In this document: positions 8,987 to 16,833 of the stretch, one piece after another
Layout of the letters: each line of letters starts with the position of its first letter
Position numbering within the stretch: the first letter of the stretch is position 1
Assembly (NCBI GenBank): GCA_028291365.1
Contig: JAQGIE010000089.1
Coordinates: forward strand, 1-62,023
Reading direction: 5' to 3'
Origin: Rhodospirillales bacterium
Lineage (GTDB): Bacteria > Pseudomonadota > Alphaproteobacteria > BOG-932 > Roseiterribacteraceae
Length of the DNA: 62,023 nucleotides
Translations under genes and position numbers: made by a program
Notes under the pieces: generated by a model
Told to the model about the DNA's origin: nothing
Databases searched by the model: none
Seen by the model: only the letters and a program-made list of their open reading frames with translations

Positions 8987-9459
8987 CCATGCTGCTGATG
9001 CGCTACGACATCCCGCTCGAGGACGCCGCCCAGGTTGCCGCGGTGCGAGCCCGCGCCGCCGAGCGCGGACCGCGCTTCGACGGCATGGCCGGTCTCGACT
9101 GGAAGCTGTTTCTCGTCGATCCCGTCGAGCCTTGCTACGCGACGCTCTACGCCTGGAACGATCCCGCGGCGGCGACGCGCTTTCTCGACGGTCCGTTCTT
9201 CGAGGCGCTGGTCGCGTCTTTCGGCCGGCCCGAGGTGCGGCTGTTGCTGCCGCGCCTGGTGACGCCGCCGCCACGGGATCTTCGGCACATGACGCGCACC
9301 GACGATGGGGCCGATCTCGCCCCTGATCTTTCGGCGCTCGACCCGCAGGACGGCGCCATCTTCAACGCGCGCTGGGGAGATCTGGGGCGCATCGCGGAGG
9401 GGCGCAGGTTCGAGGTGATGTACCTCGCGCACGGAAGTGCTAGCACGCACGGAAACTAG
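8983..9459 (+). CDS. DUF4865 family protein
   Basis: 158-aa protein matching the DUF4865 pattern as I know it: 'MRYDIPL' start, 'ERGPRFDGMAGLDWKLFLV', 'YATLYAWNDPAAATRFLDG' and 'VASFGRPEVRLLLPRL'. The N-terminal half looks like a dimeric alpha/beta-barrel (antibiotic-monooxygenase-like) fold. It is often found next to LysR and tautomerase genes, as here. The GTG overlapping the tautomerase stop is taken as the start; an ATG two codons later is equally possible. The biochemical role is not established. Confidence 0.78.
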   Translation: MTMLLMRYDIPLEDAAQVAAVRARAAERGPRFDGMAGLDWKLFLVDPVEPCYATLYAWNDPAAATRFLDGPFFEALVASFGRPEVRLLLPRLVTPPPRDLRHMTRTDDGADLAPDLSALDPQDGAIFNARWGDLGRIAEGRRFEVMYLAHGSASTHGN

Positions 9460-9476
9460 ATATCGGAGTGACGAGG

Positions 9477-10355
9477 ATGACTGAGCCGAAACGCGTCGCG
9501 TTCCTGGGACTGGGCGTCATGGGCTATCCGATGGCGCGCCATCTGGCGAAGGCCGGCCATGACGTCACGGTCTACAACCGCACCCAGGAAAAGGCGCAGC
9601 GCTGGGTCAGCGAGTTTGGCGGCCGCGCCGCGCCGACCCCGGCGGCAGCCGCGGAAGATCGCGACATCGTTTTCGCCTGCGTCGGCAACGATCACGATCT
9701 GCGCGAGGTCGTGCTGGGCGAGCAGGGCGCCTTCGCGGGCATGCGCTTCGGCAGCATCTTCTGCGATCACACCACCGCCTCGTCCGAGATCGCGCGTGAG
9801 CTCGCCAAGGCCGGTACCGAACGCGGCATCGGCGTGCTCGACGCGCCGGTGTCGGGCGGTCAGGCCGGCGCCGAGAACGGCCAGCTCACCATTATGATCG
9901 GCGGTGCCGAGGGCACCTTCCTCAAGGTCGAGCCGGTGATCCAGGCCTATGCCAAAGCCGCCGTGCTGATGGGCGAGGCGGGGGCGGGACAGTTGACCAA
10001 GATGGTCAACCAGATCTGCATCGCCGGCGTCGTGCAGGGCCTCGCCGAAGCCATCAATTTCGGCCAGCGCGCCGGGCTCGACATGGAGAAGGCGATCGCC
10101 GCCATCTCCAAAGGTGCCGCGCAGTCGTGGCAGATGGAAAATCGCTACAAGACGATGATCGAAGGCAAGTTCGATTTCGGTTTCGCGGTCGACTGGATGC
10201 GCAAGGATCTCGGCATCGTGCTCGACACCGCGGACCAGGTCGGCGCGCGCGTGCCGATGACGGCGCTGGTCGACCAGTTCTACGCCCAGGTGCAGGCGCG
10301 CGGCGGCAAGCGCTGGGACACGTCGAGTCTGATCCAGCTGCTGCAGAAGGATTGA
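9477..10355 (+). CDS. NAD(P)-dependent 3-hydroxyisobutyrate dehydrogenase-like oxidoreductase
   Basis: 292-aa beta-hydroxyacid dehydrogenase. Rossmann motif 'VAFLGLGVMGYPMARHLAKA' at the N terminus; substrate signature 'LDAPVSGGQAGAENGQLTIM'; catalytic Lys in 'GAGQLTKMVNQICIAG'; C-terminal 'FDFGFAVDWMRKDLGIVLD'. It may act on 3-hydroxyisobutyrate, tartronate semialdehyde or succinic semialdehyde (GLYR-type). The ATG at 9477 is preferred over a GTG three codons upstream because GGAG lies 8 nt ahead. A 17-nt gap separates it from the DUF4865 gene, so it may share the transcript. Confidence 0.9.
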   Translation: MTEPKRVAFLGLGVMGYPMARHLAKAGHDVTVYNRTQEKAQRWVSEFGGRAAPTPAAAAEDRDIVFACVGNDHDLREVVLGEQGAFAGMRFGSIFCDHTTASSEIARELAKAGTERGIGVLDAPVSGGQAGAENGQLTIMIGGAEGTFLKVEPVIQAYAKAAVLMGEAGAGQLTKMVNQICIAGVVQGLAEAINFGQRAGLDMEKAIAAISKGAAQSWQMENRYKTMIEGKFDFGFAVDWMRKDLGIVLDTADQVGARVPMTALVDQFYAQVQARGGKRWDTSSLIQLLQKD

Positions 10356-10360
10356 ACGCG

Positions 10361-10549
10361 ATGCTCGAGCTGGCCGATTGCGCGAACGAGGTTTGCCCGT
10401 TCTCGGGCAAGCCGGTGGTGGCCGACTCGTTGACCCGGTTTGAAGGTCGCGTCGTGGGTTTCTGCAATCCGGGTTGTCGCGACAAGTTCGCGCGCGAGCC
10501 GAGCGCCTATCCAGCGGCGGTCGAGTTGTTTCGCGCCATCCCCAGGTGA
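10361..10549 (+). CDS. Small four-cysteine YHS/TRASH-like protein
   Basis: 62-aa protein with C7, C12, C35 and C39. The segments 'CPFSGKPV' and 'GFCNPGCRDKFA' resemble YHS/TRASH-type treble-clef metal-binding modules. It is a stand-alone module without a catalytic domain. It starts 5 nt after the dehydrogenase stop and its own stop overlaps the next GTG start, so it lies inside the operon. A role in metal (Zn or Cu) sensing or binding is inferred from the Cys pattern only. Confidence 0.75.
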   Translation: MLELADCANEVCPFSGKPVVADSLTRFEGRVVGFCNPGCRDKFAREPSAYPAAVELFRAIPR

Positions 10550-11571
10550 CGGGCGGCTACGCCGCGCGGTTCCAGAGTTTCGCCAGCTTTGGAACGCTCG
10601 GCACGTCGCCGCTCTACGAGGCGCTCGGACCGGGCATCGCCGCCGATCAGCGGCTGCTCGACATCGCCGCCGTGGCGCAGAAGGGCCAGCCGCTCCCCAA
10701 CCTCATGTTTGGCGCCGTGCAGTATCTGCTGCGCCGCGCGAGCGACGATCCGTTGGCGCGCTTCTATCGCAGCCTGACGCCGCGGCCGGCGCCGCCGGAC
10801 CAGGCCTTTCCCGATTTCCGCCGCTTCGTGCTCGCCCACGAAGAAGAGCTGCGCGGGCAGATTGCGACGCGCACGGTCAACACCAACGAAACCGGACGCT
10901 GCTCGCTGATCCGGCCCGGGCTTGCGCTGGCATCGACTCTGTTCGGCGACGATGCGGCGCCGCTGCATCTGATCGAAGTCGGCGCCAGTGCCGGCCTGGT
11001 CCTCAACTGGCCGCTCTATCGCATCGCCTATGCCGGCGGGCCGACGGTCGGGCCCGCAGACTCGCCGCTCGAGCTCGCCTGCGAGCTGCGCGGCGGGACG
11101 CTGCCGCCGCTTGCTGTCGCACGGCCGCTCGGCGCGCACGTCGGACTCGAACAGTCGCCGGTCGATCTCTTCGATGCCGATCAGACCGATTGGTTGCGCG
11201 CTTTGATCTGGCCCGAGCGCGTCGACCGCCAGCTTCGATTCGATCACGCACTTGCCATCGCGCGCAGCCACCGCCCCGACATCCGCCAGGGCGATGCGGC
11301 GCGCGATCTGGCCGCGCTCGCCGACGAACTGCCCGCCGGGCCGCTCGTCGTGCTGCATGCCTTCGTGCGCTACCAGTTCGACGCTGCGACCGAGGCCGCG
11401 TTTGAGGCGGCGCTCGCCACGATTGCAGCGGCGCGGCGCGTCGCGGTGCTGGGGCTGGAATGGGAAGAGGGTGATGCGACGCCGTTCCTTACGTTGGCGC
11501 GCCCGGGTGATCCGCGCCGCACGCTGGCGAGCTGCGACAGCCACGGCACGTGGCTGCATTGGAGCGGCTAA
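10546..11571 (+). CDS. DUF2332 family protein
   Basis: 341-aa protein with the DUF2332 pattern: 'SPLYEALGPGIAADQRLLDI' near the N terminus, 'PNLMFGAVQYLL', then a Rossmann-like 'LHLIEVGASAGLVLNWPLYR' resembling an AdoMet-binding loop, and 'VVLHAFVRYQF'. Methyltransferase activity is an inference from that glycine-rich stretch. The GTG start overlaps the previous stop (GTGA). It converges with the EAL gene, with only 1 nt between the two stops. Confidence 0.82.
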   Translation: MTGGYAARFQSFASFGTLGTSPLYEALGPGIAADQRLLDIAAVAQKGQPLPNLMFGAVQYLLRRASDDPLARFYRSLTPRPAPPDQAFPDFRRFVLAHEEELRGQIATRTVNTNETGRCSLIRPGLALASTLFGDDAAPLHLIEVGASAGLVLNWPLYRIAYAGGPTVGPADSPLELACELRGGTLPPLAVARPLGAHVGLEQSPVDLFDADQTDWLRALIWPERVDRQLRFDHALAIARSHRPDIRQGDAARDLAALADELPAGPLVVLHAFVRYQFDAATEAAFEAALATIAAARRVAVLGLEWEEGDATPFLTLARPGDPRRTLASCDSHGTWLHWSG

Positions 11572-11572
11572 A

Positions 11573-12727
11573 CTAGGCTGCTGAGCGTCGCAGCAATACG
11601 GTTGCGCTGGCAGCCGGCATCGGGCGCGCGAACCAATAGCCCTGGCCGAGGCGGCACCCGCTCGCCTGCAGCGTGCAGGCGACCTCGTCGCTTTCGATTC
11701 CTTCGGCGATGACCTGCACGTTGAGCGCGCTCGCGAGCGCCAGGATCGCGCGCACGATGGCGGTCGCGTCTTCCGAGTCCATCAGATGCAGCACGAAGGA
11801 CTTGTCGATCTTGAGTTCGGTGCAGGGCAGGGACTCGATCAGCTGCAAGGTCGAGCTGCCGGTGCCGAAATGGTCGAGCGCGACGCGATAGTTGGCTTGC
11901 CGCAGATGGGTCATCGTTTCGCGCAGCCGCGTCGGATTGCGCGCCGTCGACGCCTCGGTCAATTCGAGGCAGATCTGATCGGCCGTGAGCCCGTGCTCGA
12001 TGCGTTGGGCCTCCAGCACGTCAGCGAACTCGGTGGCCTCGAACGTTTCGGGTGAGACATTGATCGAAATGGTCGGGCGCACGCCGTAGCACGACCAGAT
12101 CGCCGCCTGCGCGAACGCCTGGTCCAGAACCCAGGCCGACAGGCGTTGGCCCAGCCCGCCGGTCTCGGCCAGTGGCACGAACGAATCCGGATAGACCAGC
12201 CCGAGATCCGGATGCTGCCAGCGGCACAGCGCTTCCATGCCGGTGATCTGTTTGCTGGTGAGGTCGACGATCGGCTGCCAATGCAACACCAGCTCGCCGC
12301 GATCGATCGCCTGCGACAAGGCGTCGATCCGGCTGAGCCCGCTGGTCGGCATCTTGTGTGCCAGCGCACGCGCGAAACTCGCCACCGTCATCGGCTTCTG
12401 GAGCACGTCCCCCATCGACAGGCCGAACGACGTGCCGATCCTGCGCATCGTCTCCAGGACCATCGGTTCGAAGGCGCTCATCAAAACGATGGTTGCGGAG
12501 CAGCGCCGGCATGCCAGTTCGCGAAGCAGCTGCAGCCCGTCGAGATTGGGCATCTGCAGATCGATCAGCACGAAATCGGGTGCCCATTCGTGCGCGATGC
12601 GCAGAAACACAGGCGGGTCGGTGGTGGTCCGACTTTCGGCGCCGGTCTGCACGGCGAGACGCTCGACGAAGCGAAGCATCATCGGCTCGTCATCCATGGC
12701 GAGTAGCCGCATCGTGCGAATCCCCAT
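11573..12727 (-). CDS. Response regulator with EAL domain, probably impaired c-di-GMP phosphodiesterase
   Basis: 384-aa protein: receiver domain at residues 7-125 with phospho-acceptor D56 and K111, then an EAL domain at about 135-380. Conserved EAL features are present: E165-A-L, N223, E255, K306, E342 and Q362. The 'DDFGTG' motif reads D285-H286-F-G-T-G, so the second acidic residue of the metal-site motif is His. That could lower or abolish c-di-GMP hydrolysis and leave a sensing or scaffolding role. Architecture resembles RocR. No partner kinase is adjacent. A start at the internal Met6 ('MRLLAMDDEP') is possible. Confidence 0.9.
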   Translation of the reverse strand: MGIRTMRLLAMDDEPMMLRFVERLAVQTGAESRTTTDPPVFLRIAHEWAPDFVLIDLQMPNLDGLQLLRELACRRCSATIVLMSAFEPMVLETMRRIGTSFGLSMGDVLQKPMTVASFARALAHKMPTSGLSRIDALSQAIDRGELVLHWQPIVDLTSKQITGMEALCRWQHPDLGLVYPDSFVPLAETGGLGQRLSAWVLDQAFAQAAIWSCYGVRPTISINVSPETFEATEFADVLEAQRIEHGLTADQICLELTEASTARNPTRLRETMTHLRQANYRVALDHFGTGSSTLQLIESLPCTELKIDKSFVLHLMDSEDATAIVRAILALASALNVQVIAEGIESDEVACTLQASGCRLGQGYWFARPMPAASATVLLRRSAA

Positions 12728-12974
12728 CGGGGAATAAAAGAACAGTTTATCGTAAGGTTCCCCGCAGCGCCTTCCTTTTTAGATTGTCACAGCGCCGTAA
12801 CATATTGTTCACGCTCCGTTATTCCGGACACGTTCGTCGCTGCGATGCCGCTGTAGGCGTAAATCAGCGCCGGATCAACGCTTGTGATGATCCACGGATC
12901 GAGGCGACGGACTCGTCGGCACGCGCGCAGCGGCCGTTCGCCGGCCGGCCCGCTACAGGATGGCCGCCGCAGCC

Positions 12975-13802
12975 TCAGGCTTCGGTTTTGGCGCGCTGCC
13001 AGAGCATTTCCATCTCGTCCAGCGTGGCGCCGTCAGGCCTGCGGCCCTCGGCGGCGAGGCGGTCTTCGATGAAGCGGAAGCGGCGCTCGAACTTGCCATT
13101 GGTACCGCGCAGCGCGGCTTCAGGATCGATCTTGAGATGGCGTGCGAGGTTCACGACGACGAACAGCACGTCGCCAAGTTCGTCCTCGATGCGCCGCGTG
13201 TCGCCGGCGGCGAGTTCTGCGCGTAGTTCACGCAGTTCTTCTTCGAGCTTGTCGAGGATCGGCGGCGCGTCGCTCCAGTCGAAACCGACGCGCGCGGCAC
13301 GTTTCTGCAGTTTGAGGGCGCGAGTGAGCGCGGGCAGGCCGGCGGCGACCCCGTCGAGCGTACTGGCGCGTCGGCCGGCCGCGGCAGCCTTGGCGGCGCG
13401 CTCGCTTTCCTTGCGCTGTTCCCACCATTGATTGACGGCGCGCTCATCCTCGAGCGTGCCGCCGGCGAAGACATGCGGATGACGCGCTTCCATCTTGTCC
13501 GCGATGGCGGTGACGACGTCGGTGAAGGTGAAGTCGCCGCGTTCTTCGGCCATGCGCGCGTGGAACACGACCTGGAACAGCAGGTCGCCGAGCTCGTCCT
13601 TGAGATCGTGCATGTCGCCGCGCTCGATCGCGTCGGCGACCTCGTAGGCCTCTTCGATCGTGTAGGGCGCGATGGTCGCGAAATCCTGGCGCAGATCCCA
13701 CGGACAGCCGCCATCGGGATCGCGCAGCTTCGCCATCATCTGCAACAGCCGCTGCAACGCGGCGCTGGAATTGCCGGCAGGTGAGTCATCGAACGGGGGC
13801 AC
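12975..13802 (-). CDS. mazG: Nucleoside triphosphate pyrophosphohydrolase MazG
   Basis: 275-aa all-alpha NTP pyrophosphatase with two MazG repeats. The first has 'GGCPWDLRQDFATIAPYTIE' and the metal-binding 'EEAYEVADAI...DELGDLLFQVVFHA'; the second has 'LEEELRELRAEL...DELGDVLFVVVNLARHL'. It removes non-canonical or excess NTPs and can affect (p)ppGpp-linked survival. I chose the GTG at 13802 because AAGGA sits 6 nt ahead and homologous proteins begin near this point. The frame stays open for 33 more codons upstream (to 13901), but that extension has no family similarity that I can see. Confidence 0.93.
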   Translation of the reverse strand: MPPFDDSPAGNSSAALQRLLQMMAKLRDPDGGCPWDLRQDFATIAPYTIEEAYEVADAIERGDMHDLKDELGDLLFQVVFHARMAEERGDFTFTDVVTAIADKMEARHPHVFAGGTLEDERAVNQWWEQRKESERAAKAAAAGRRASTLDGVAAGLPALTRALKLQKRAARVGFDWSDAPPILDKLEEELRELRAELAAGDTRRIEDELGDVLFVVVNLARHLKIDPEAALRGTNGKFERRFRFIEDRLAAEGRRPDGATLDEMEMLWQRAKTEA

Positions 13803-14041
13803 GGCAGGTCCTTCTTCGCGGACTCGAAAAACGAGCGTCGCTCCCCGCATTAGGCGCGTGATCAGGTCCTGACAATCGGCGAGCAGGTCAGCGAGCCGCA
13901 ATCTCGTGTCGGTTTTCTTTTCAGGTTCGGCGCCGGCATCCGCATCCGCCGGGCGGAATCCGTAAAATTATGAGCAACCGCGCCAACGGCCCCCGTCTTG
14001 CGAACGAGAGCGAAGGAAGAACAAACCCAGGGAGAGAGAGC

Positions 14042-14713
14042 ATGTTCCGTAGATGTTGTTCGACCTGCCGCCTGGCGCTGTTTGCCGGCGTGACAGGGCT
14101 CAGCCTCGCTGCCGCGGCACCGGCCAGTGCGGCTGTCAGTTGGACCTCAACGCCCGGCGGCGGCAATCCCAACGGGCTCAGCTCGGGGCAGGCCGGCGCC
14201 ACCACGATCGACTTCAATAGCGGTGCGGCACCGGGCTTCTTCGGCGGCGCGGTCGTCGGTCCGGGAACCACGCCCGGCCTGTTCGCAACGCCGCTCGACG
14301 ACTTGACGAAATACTATTCGGCCGGCCCGTCGACCGGTTCGCCGGCGTCGCTGACCCTCGGCGGTCCGAACAATTATTTCGGGCTCTATTGGGGTTCGAT
14401 CGACAGCTACAATACGATTCAATTCTTCTTCGGCGCCACGCTCATCGCGTCGTTCACCGGGACCGACATCAACAATCCGGCGAACGGCGATCAAACGAGC
14501 AGCGCGACCAACCGTTTCGTCGAGTTCACGTTCACTGGCGGTAGCACCTTCACCGGCGTTCTGTTCTTTTCGTCCCAGAACGCCTTCGAGTTCGACAACG
14601 TCGCTGTTGCCAACGTCGAGGGCGGTGGCCCCAACGTGCCGGAACCGGCTTCAGCAGCGCTGCTCGGCGCGGCTTTGTTCGGGCTCGGCTGGGCACGCCG
14701 CAAAAAGCACTGA
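14042..14713 (+). CDS. PEP-CTERM sorting-domain protein
   Basis: 223-aa secreted protein. N-terminal signal peptide (about residues 1-31, ending 'APASAAV'); a Gly/Ser/Thr/Asn/Phe-rich beta-type body; C-terminal tripartite tail: 'VPEPASAALL', a hydrophobic helix, and a basic end 'WARRKKH'. PEP-CTERM proteins are processed by exosortase (EpsH/XrtA) and reach the cell surface or biofilm matrix. The ATG at 14042 follows a GGGAGAGAGAG ribosome binding site. It is monocistronic, between mazG (divergent) and a strong hairpin. No exosortase gene is in this window. Confidence 0.9.
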   Translation: MFRRCCSTCRLALFAGVTGLSLAAAAPASAAVSWTSTPGGGNPNGLSSGQAGATTIDFNSGAAPGFFGGAVVGPGTTPGLFATPLDDLTKYYSAGPSTGSPASLTLGGPNNYFGLYWGSIDSYNTIQFFFGATLIASFTGTDINNPANGDQTSSATNRFVEFTFTGGSTFTGVLFFSSQNAFEFDNVAVANVEGGGPNVPEPASAALLGAALFGLGWARRKKH

Positions 14714-14737
14714 CGCACACGAGATCGCCTGAGCACA

Positions 14738-14771
14738 ATGCGGCCCGCCGGATCGGTTCGGCGGGCCGCAT
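14738..14771 (+). terminator. Strong hairpin after the PEP-CTERM gene
   Basis: Perfect 13-bp inverted repeat: ATGCGGCCCGCCG and CGGCGGGCCGCAT around an 8-nt loop, 24 nt after the stop. There is no clear T-run, so termination may depend on stem strength. It lies between convergent genes and could serve both directions. Confidence 0.75.
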
Positions 14772-14845
14772 CAGTTCTAGGCCCGCGGCCATCGGCTTGT
14801 GTCCTGTGTCCGTTTTCGGCGATGGTTAGCGGACGTCCCACGAGA

Positions 14846-16153
14846 TCACTCCGACTGCGCCAGGCCGCCATCCACGCGACGGAACGCCAAGGCCTGCCGG
14901 ACTTCGGCGTCGGTGTCTTGCGAACGCGTTTCGCCCAACAAGCCCAGCAGCAGCATCGCGATCACGCCGACGGCTGCGGCGCCATAAAACGCGACCGCAT
15001 AGCCAAAATGATCAACCGTCATGCCGCCGACGATACCAGCGAGCGCGGCGCCCGCGCCGTGAATGGTGGCAACGGCGCCCTGCGCGACGTTGAAACGGCC
15101 GGTACCGCGCGTCAGGTCGGCGATGACCAACGGCGCAATCGCGCCCAGAACACCGGCGCCGATACCGTCGAGCAGTTGTACGAGCAGCAGCCAGCCGGTG
15201 TCGTCGGATACGGTGAACAACAGCGCGCGTAGCGGCAACGACGCAAAGCCGAGGAGCAGGATCGGCCTGCGGCCCCAACGTTCGGCGTTGCGCCCGACCA
15301 GCAGCGCGACGCCCAGCATCATGAGCTGGGCGGCGACGATGCAGCCCGACAGCATCGCGGTCGCGTACGCGGCATGGGCGTCGGCAAGCTTCTGGCCGAC
15401 GAAAGGCAGCAGCGGGGCATTGGCGAAATGGAACAGAAAACCGCACGCGGCGAAGACGAGCAGCGGGCGGCAGGTGATGAGAACACCAAGCGCAGCCTGC
15501 GGTGCTGCCGCGTCGCCATTGCCGCCGCCTCGCGCGCGTTGGTGATCGACCGCGCCGGCGGGAATTGAAAGCGTCGCAGCAGCCGCCAGCACGGCGAAGG
15601 CAGGAACCAGCAGGAACACGGCACGCTGCGACAGCAACCAGCCGATCAGGCCCGCCAGAACCGCCACCGCTATGTTGCCGGCATGGTCGAAGGCTGCGTT
15701 GCGCCCGAGGCGCCGCGCGAGCCGCGCACGGCGATAGAGGCCGAGCGTCAACGCCGCGACCGCCGGTCCGAATACGTCGCCCACCATCGATATGGCCGCG
15801 TTCGCGGCCAGCACCGGCCAGAACGACGTCGACAGAAAGATAACCAGCGCTCCCGCTGCCAGTACGCCGAGCGCCCCGACGATCAACGCGCGTTTGGCCC
15901 GCGTTGCATCGATGAGAACACCGATTGGCGTCTGCACGGCGAGGCCGAGCAGGCCGCCAATGGTCGTTACCACACCGACCCCCGACTGAGTCCAATGCTG
16001 GTCGGTGACGAGGAAGACGTTGAGATAGGGGCCCAGCGCGCCGCGCACGTCGGCCAGCAGGAAGTTCACCGCATCGAGCGAGCGTCTGGGGTCGTCGCTT
16101 CGCCTCACGGCGCAGCTTTCAGCTGCCGACGGCGCCGCATGTCGGAATTTCAA
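14846..16153 (-). CDS. MFS transporter
   Basis: 435-aa protein of about 12 membrane segments. 'NFLLADVRGALGPYLNVFLV' begins the conserved part, followed by 'GVGVVTTIGGLLGLAVQTPI' and the motif-A-like 'GVLIDATRAKRALIVG'. The substrate is unknown; this MFS branch is not assigned. The start overlaps the stop of the preceding paralogue gene by 4 nt, so it is probably the last gene of the sigma-54-driven operon from 17.5 kb. A later start near residue 28 would also fit, since the first about 25 residues are hydrophilic and not conserved. Confidence 0.87.
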   Translation of the reverse strand: MKFRHAAPSAAESCAVRRSDDPRRSLDAVNFLLADVRGALGPYLNVFLVTDQHWTQSGVGVVTTIGGLLGLAVQTPIGVLIDATRAKRALIVGALGVLAAGALVIFLSTSFWPVLAANAAISMVGDVFGPAVAALTLGLYRRARLARRLGRNAAFDHAGNIAVAVLAGLIGWLLSQRAVFLLVPAFAVLAAAATLSIPAGAVDHQRARGGGNGDAAAPQAALGVLITCRPLLVFAACGFLFHFANAPLLPFVGQKLADAHAAYATAMLSGCIVAAQLMMLGVALLVGRNAERWGRRPILLLGFASLPLRALLFTVSDDTGWLLLVQLLDGIGAGVLGAIAPLVIADLTRGTGRFNVAQGAVATIHGAGAALAGIVGGMTVDHFGYAVAFYGAAAVGVIAMLLLGLLGETRSQDTDAEVRQALAFRRVDGGLAQSE

Positions 16154-16791
16154 TGCGCGGGATGGTGCTTCGGCCCGCGCTTGTGTGGCGGATGTTCGTC
16201 CTCGGGATCGTGCGGCTTCGGCTTCTTCTCGATCGGACGCAGGTCGCGTTGGTTGGTGCCAATCTCGTGCGCGTGCACGACGGTTCCGTGCACCGTCGTT
16301 CGGGCCTCGCCGCGCAGGGCCAGCCGCGCGCCCGGCTTCAATCGTTCATCCAGCGCGGCTGCCGCGTGCGGTGGGAAGCGGCCGCTGCGGCCGTCTTCGA
16401 ACAGCACCCCGCGTACTTCGCCTTTGGGACCATGCAGCGGGCGCAGCACGACACCCTCCACTGTGGTCGCGGGCGAATGCGACCCGCTCGGCTTCTTCGC
16501 AGGCTTCTTGTCGTGAGCGGGCGGACCGTTGTCGATGATTTCAATTCCGTCTTCGGCGACGACGCTGACCGCAGCGATGAACTTGACGACGCCGCGCGGC
16601 CGCACGCCGCGGACGAGAACGCGGCTGCCCGGCTGGACCGCCGCGCACAGCGCCGCGCCCATATGCGGCGGGAAATGCACTTCGGTGCCGTCGTCCAGCA
16701 TCAGCCCGTCGGCGTCGCCTTTGGGGTTGAGAAGAAAGCGTTCGACCGTACCGTGCGTTTCGGGCAGGCCTGCAGAATCGATCCAATGCAT
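16150..16791 (-). CDS. Two-repeat 'DGTEV-PP' protein, cytoplasmic paralogue, with His-rich tail
   Basis: 213-aa protein without a signal peptide. It carries two copies of a domain of about 68 residues (12-80 and 110-179). Core motifs are 'GDADGLMLDDGTEVHFPPHM' and 'GEVRGVLFEDGRSGRFPPHA', each followed by 'PGxRxxxRG'. The pattern suggests a small beta-barrel (OB-like) fold, but I recognise no named family. The linker at 90-108 is rich in Lys/Pro/Ser. The C-terminal tail 188-213 is Pro/Lys-rich with six His (194, 200, 203, 209, 210, 213) and might bind metal. It is paralogous to the secreted protein 42 nt upstream and overlaps the MFS gene downstream. Confidence 0.8.
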   Translation of the reverse strand: MHWIDSAGLPETHGTVERFLLNPKGDADGLMLDDGTEVHFPPHMGAALCAAVQPGSRVLVRGVRPRGVVKFIAAVSVVAEDGIEIIDNGPPAHDKKPAKKPSGSHSPATTVEGVVLRPLHGPKGEVRGVLFEDGRSGRFPPHAAAALDERLKPGARLALRGEARTTVHGTVVHAHEIGTNQRDLRPIEKKPKPHDPEDEHPPHKRGPKHHPAH

Positions 16792-16833
16792 CGCCGAAAA
16801 TCCTTTGTCGATGTGTGGGAGTTGGTGTGGGTG

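Noticed and set aside
12728-12974. Possible terminator or promoter between the EAL and mazG genes
   Set aside because: GC-rich partial dyads (CGGCC/GGCCG) exist, but no stem with a T-run or clear -35/-10 could be supported.
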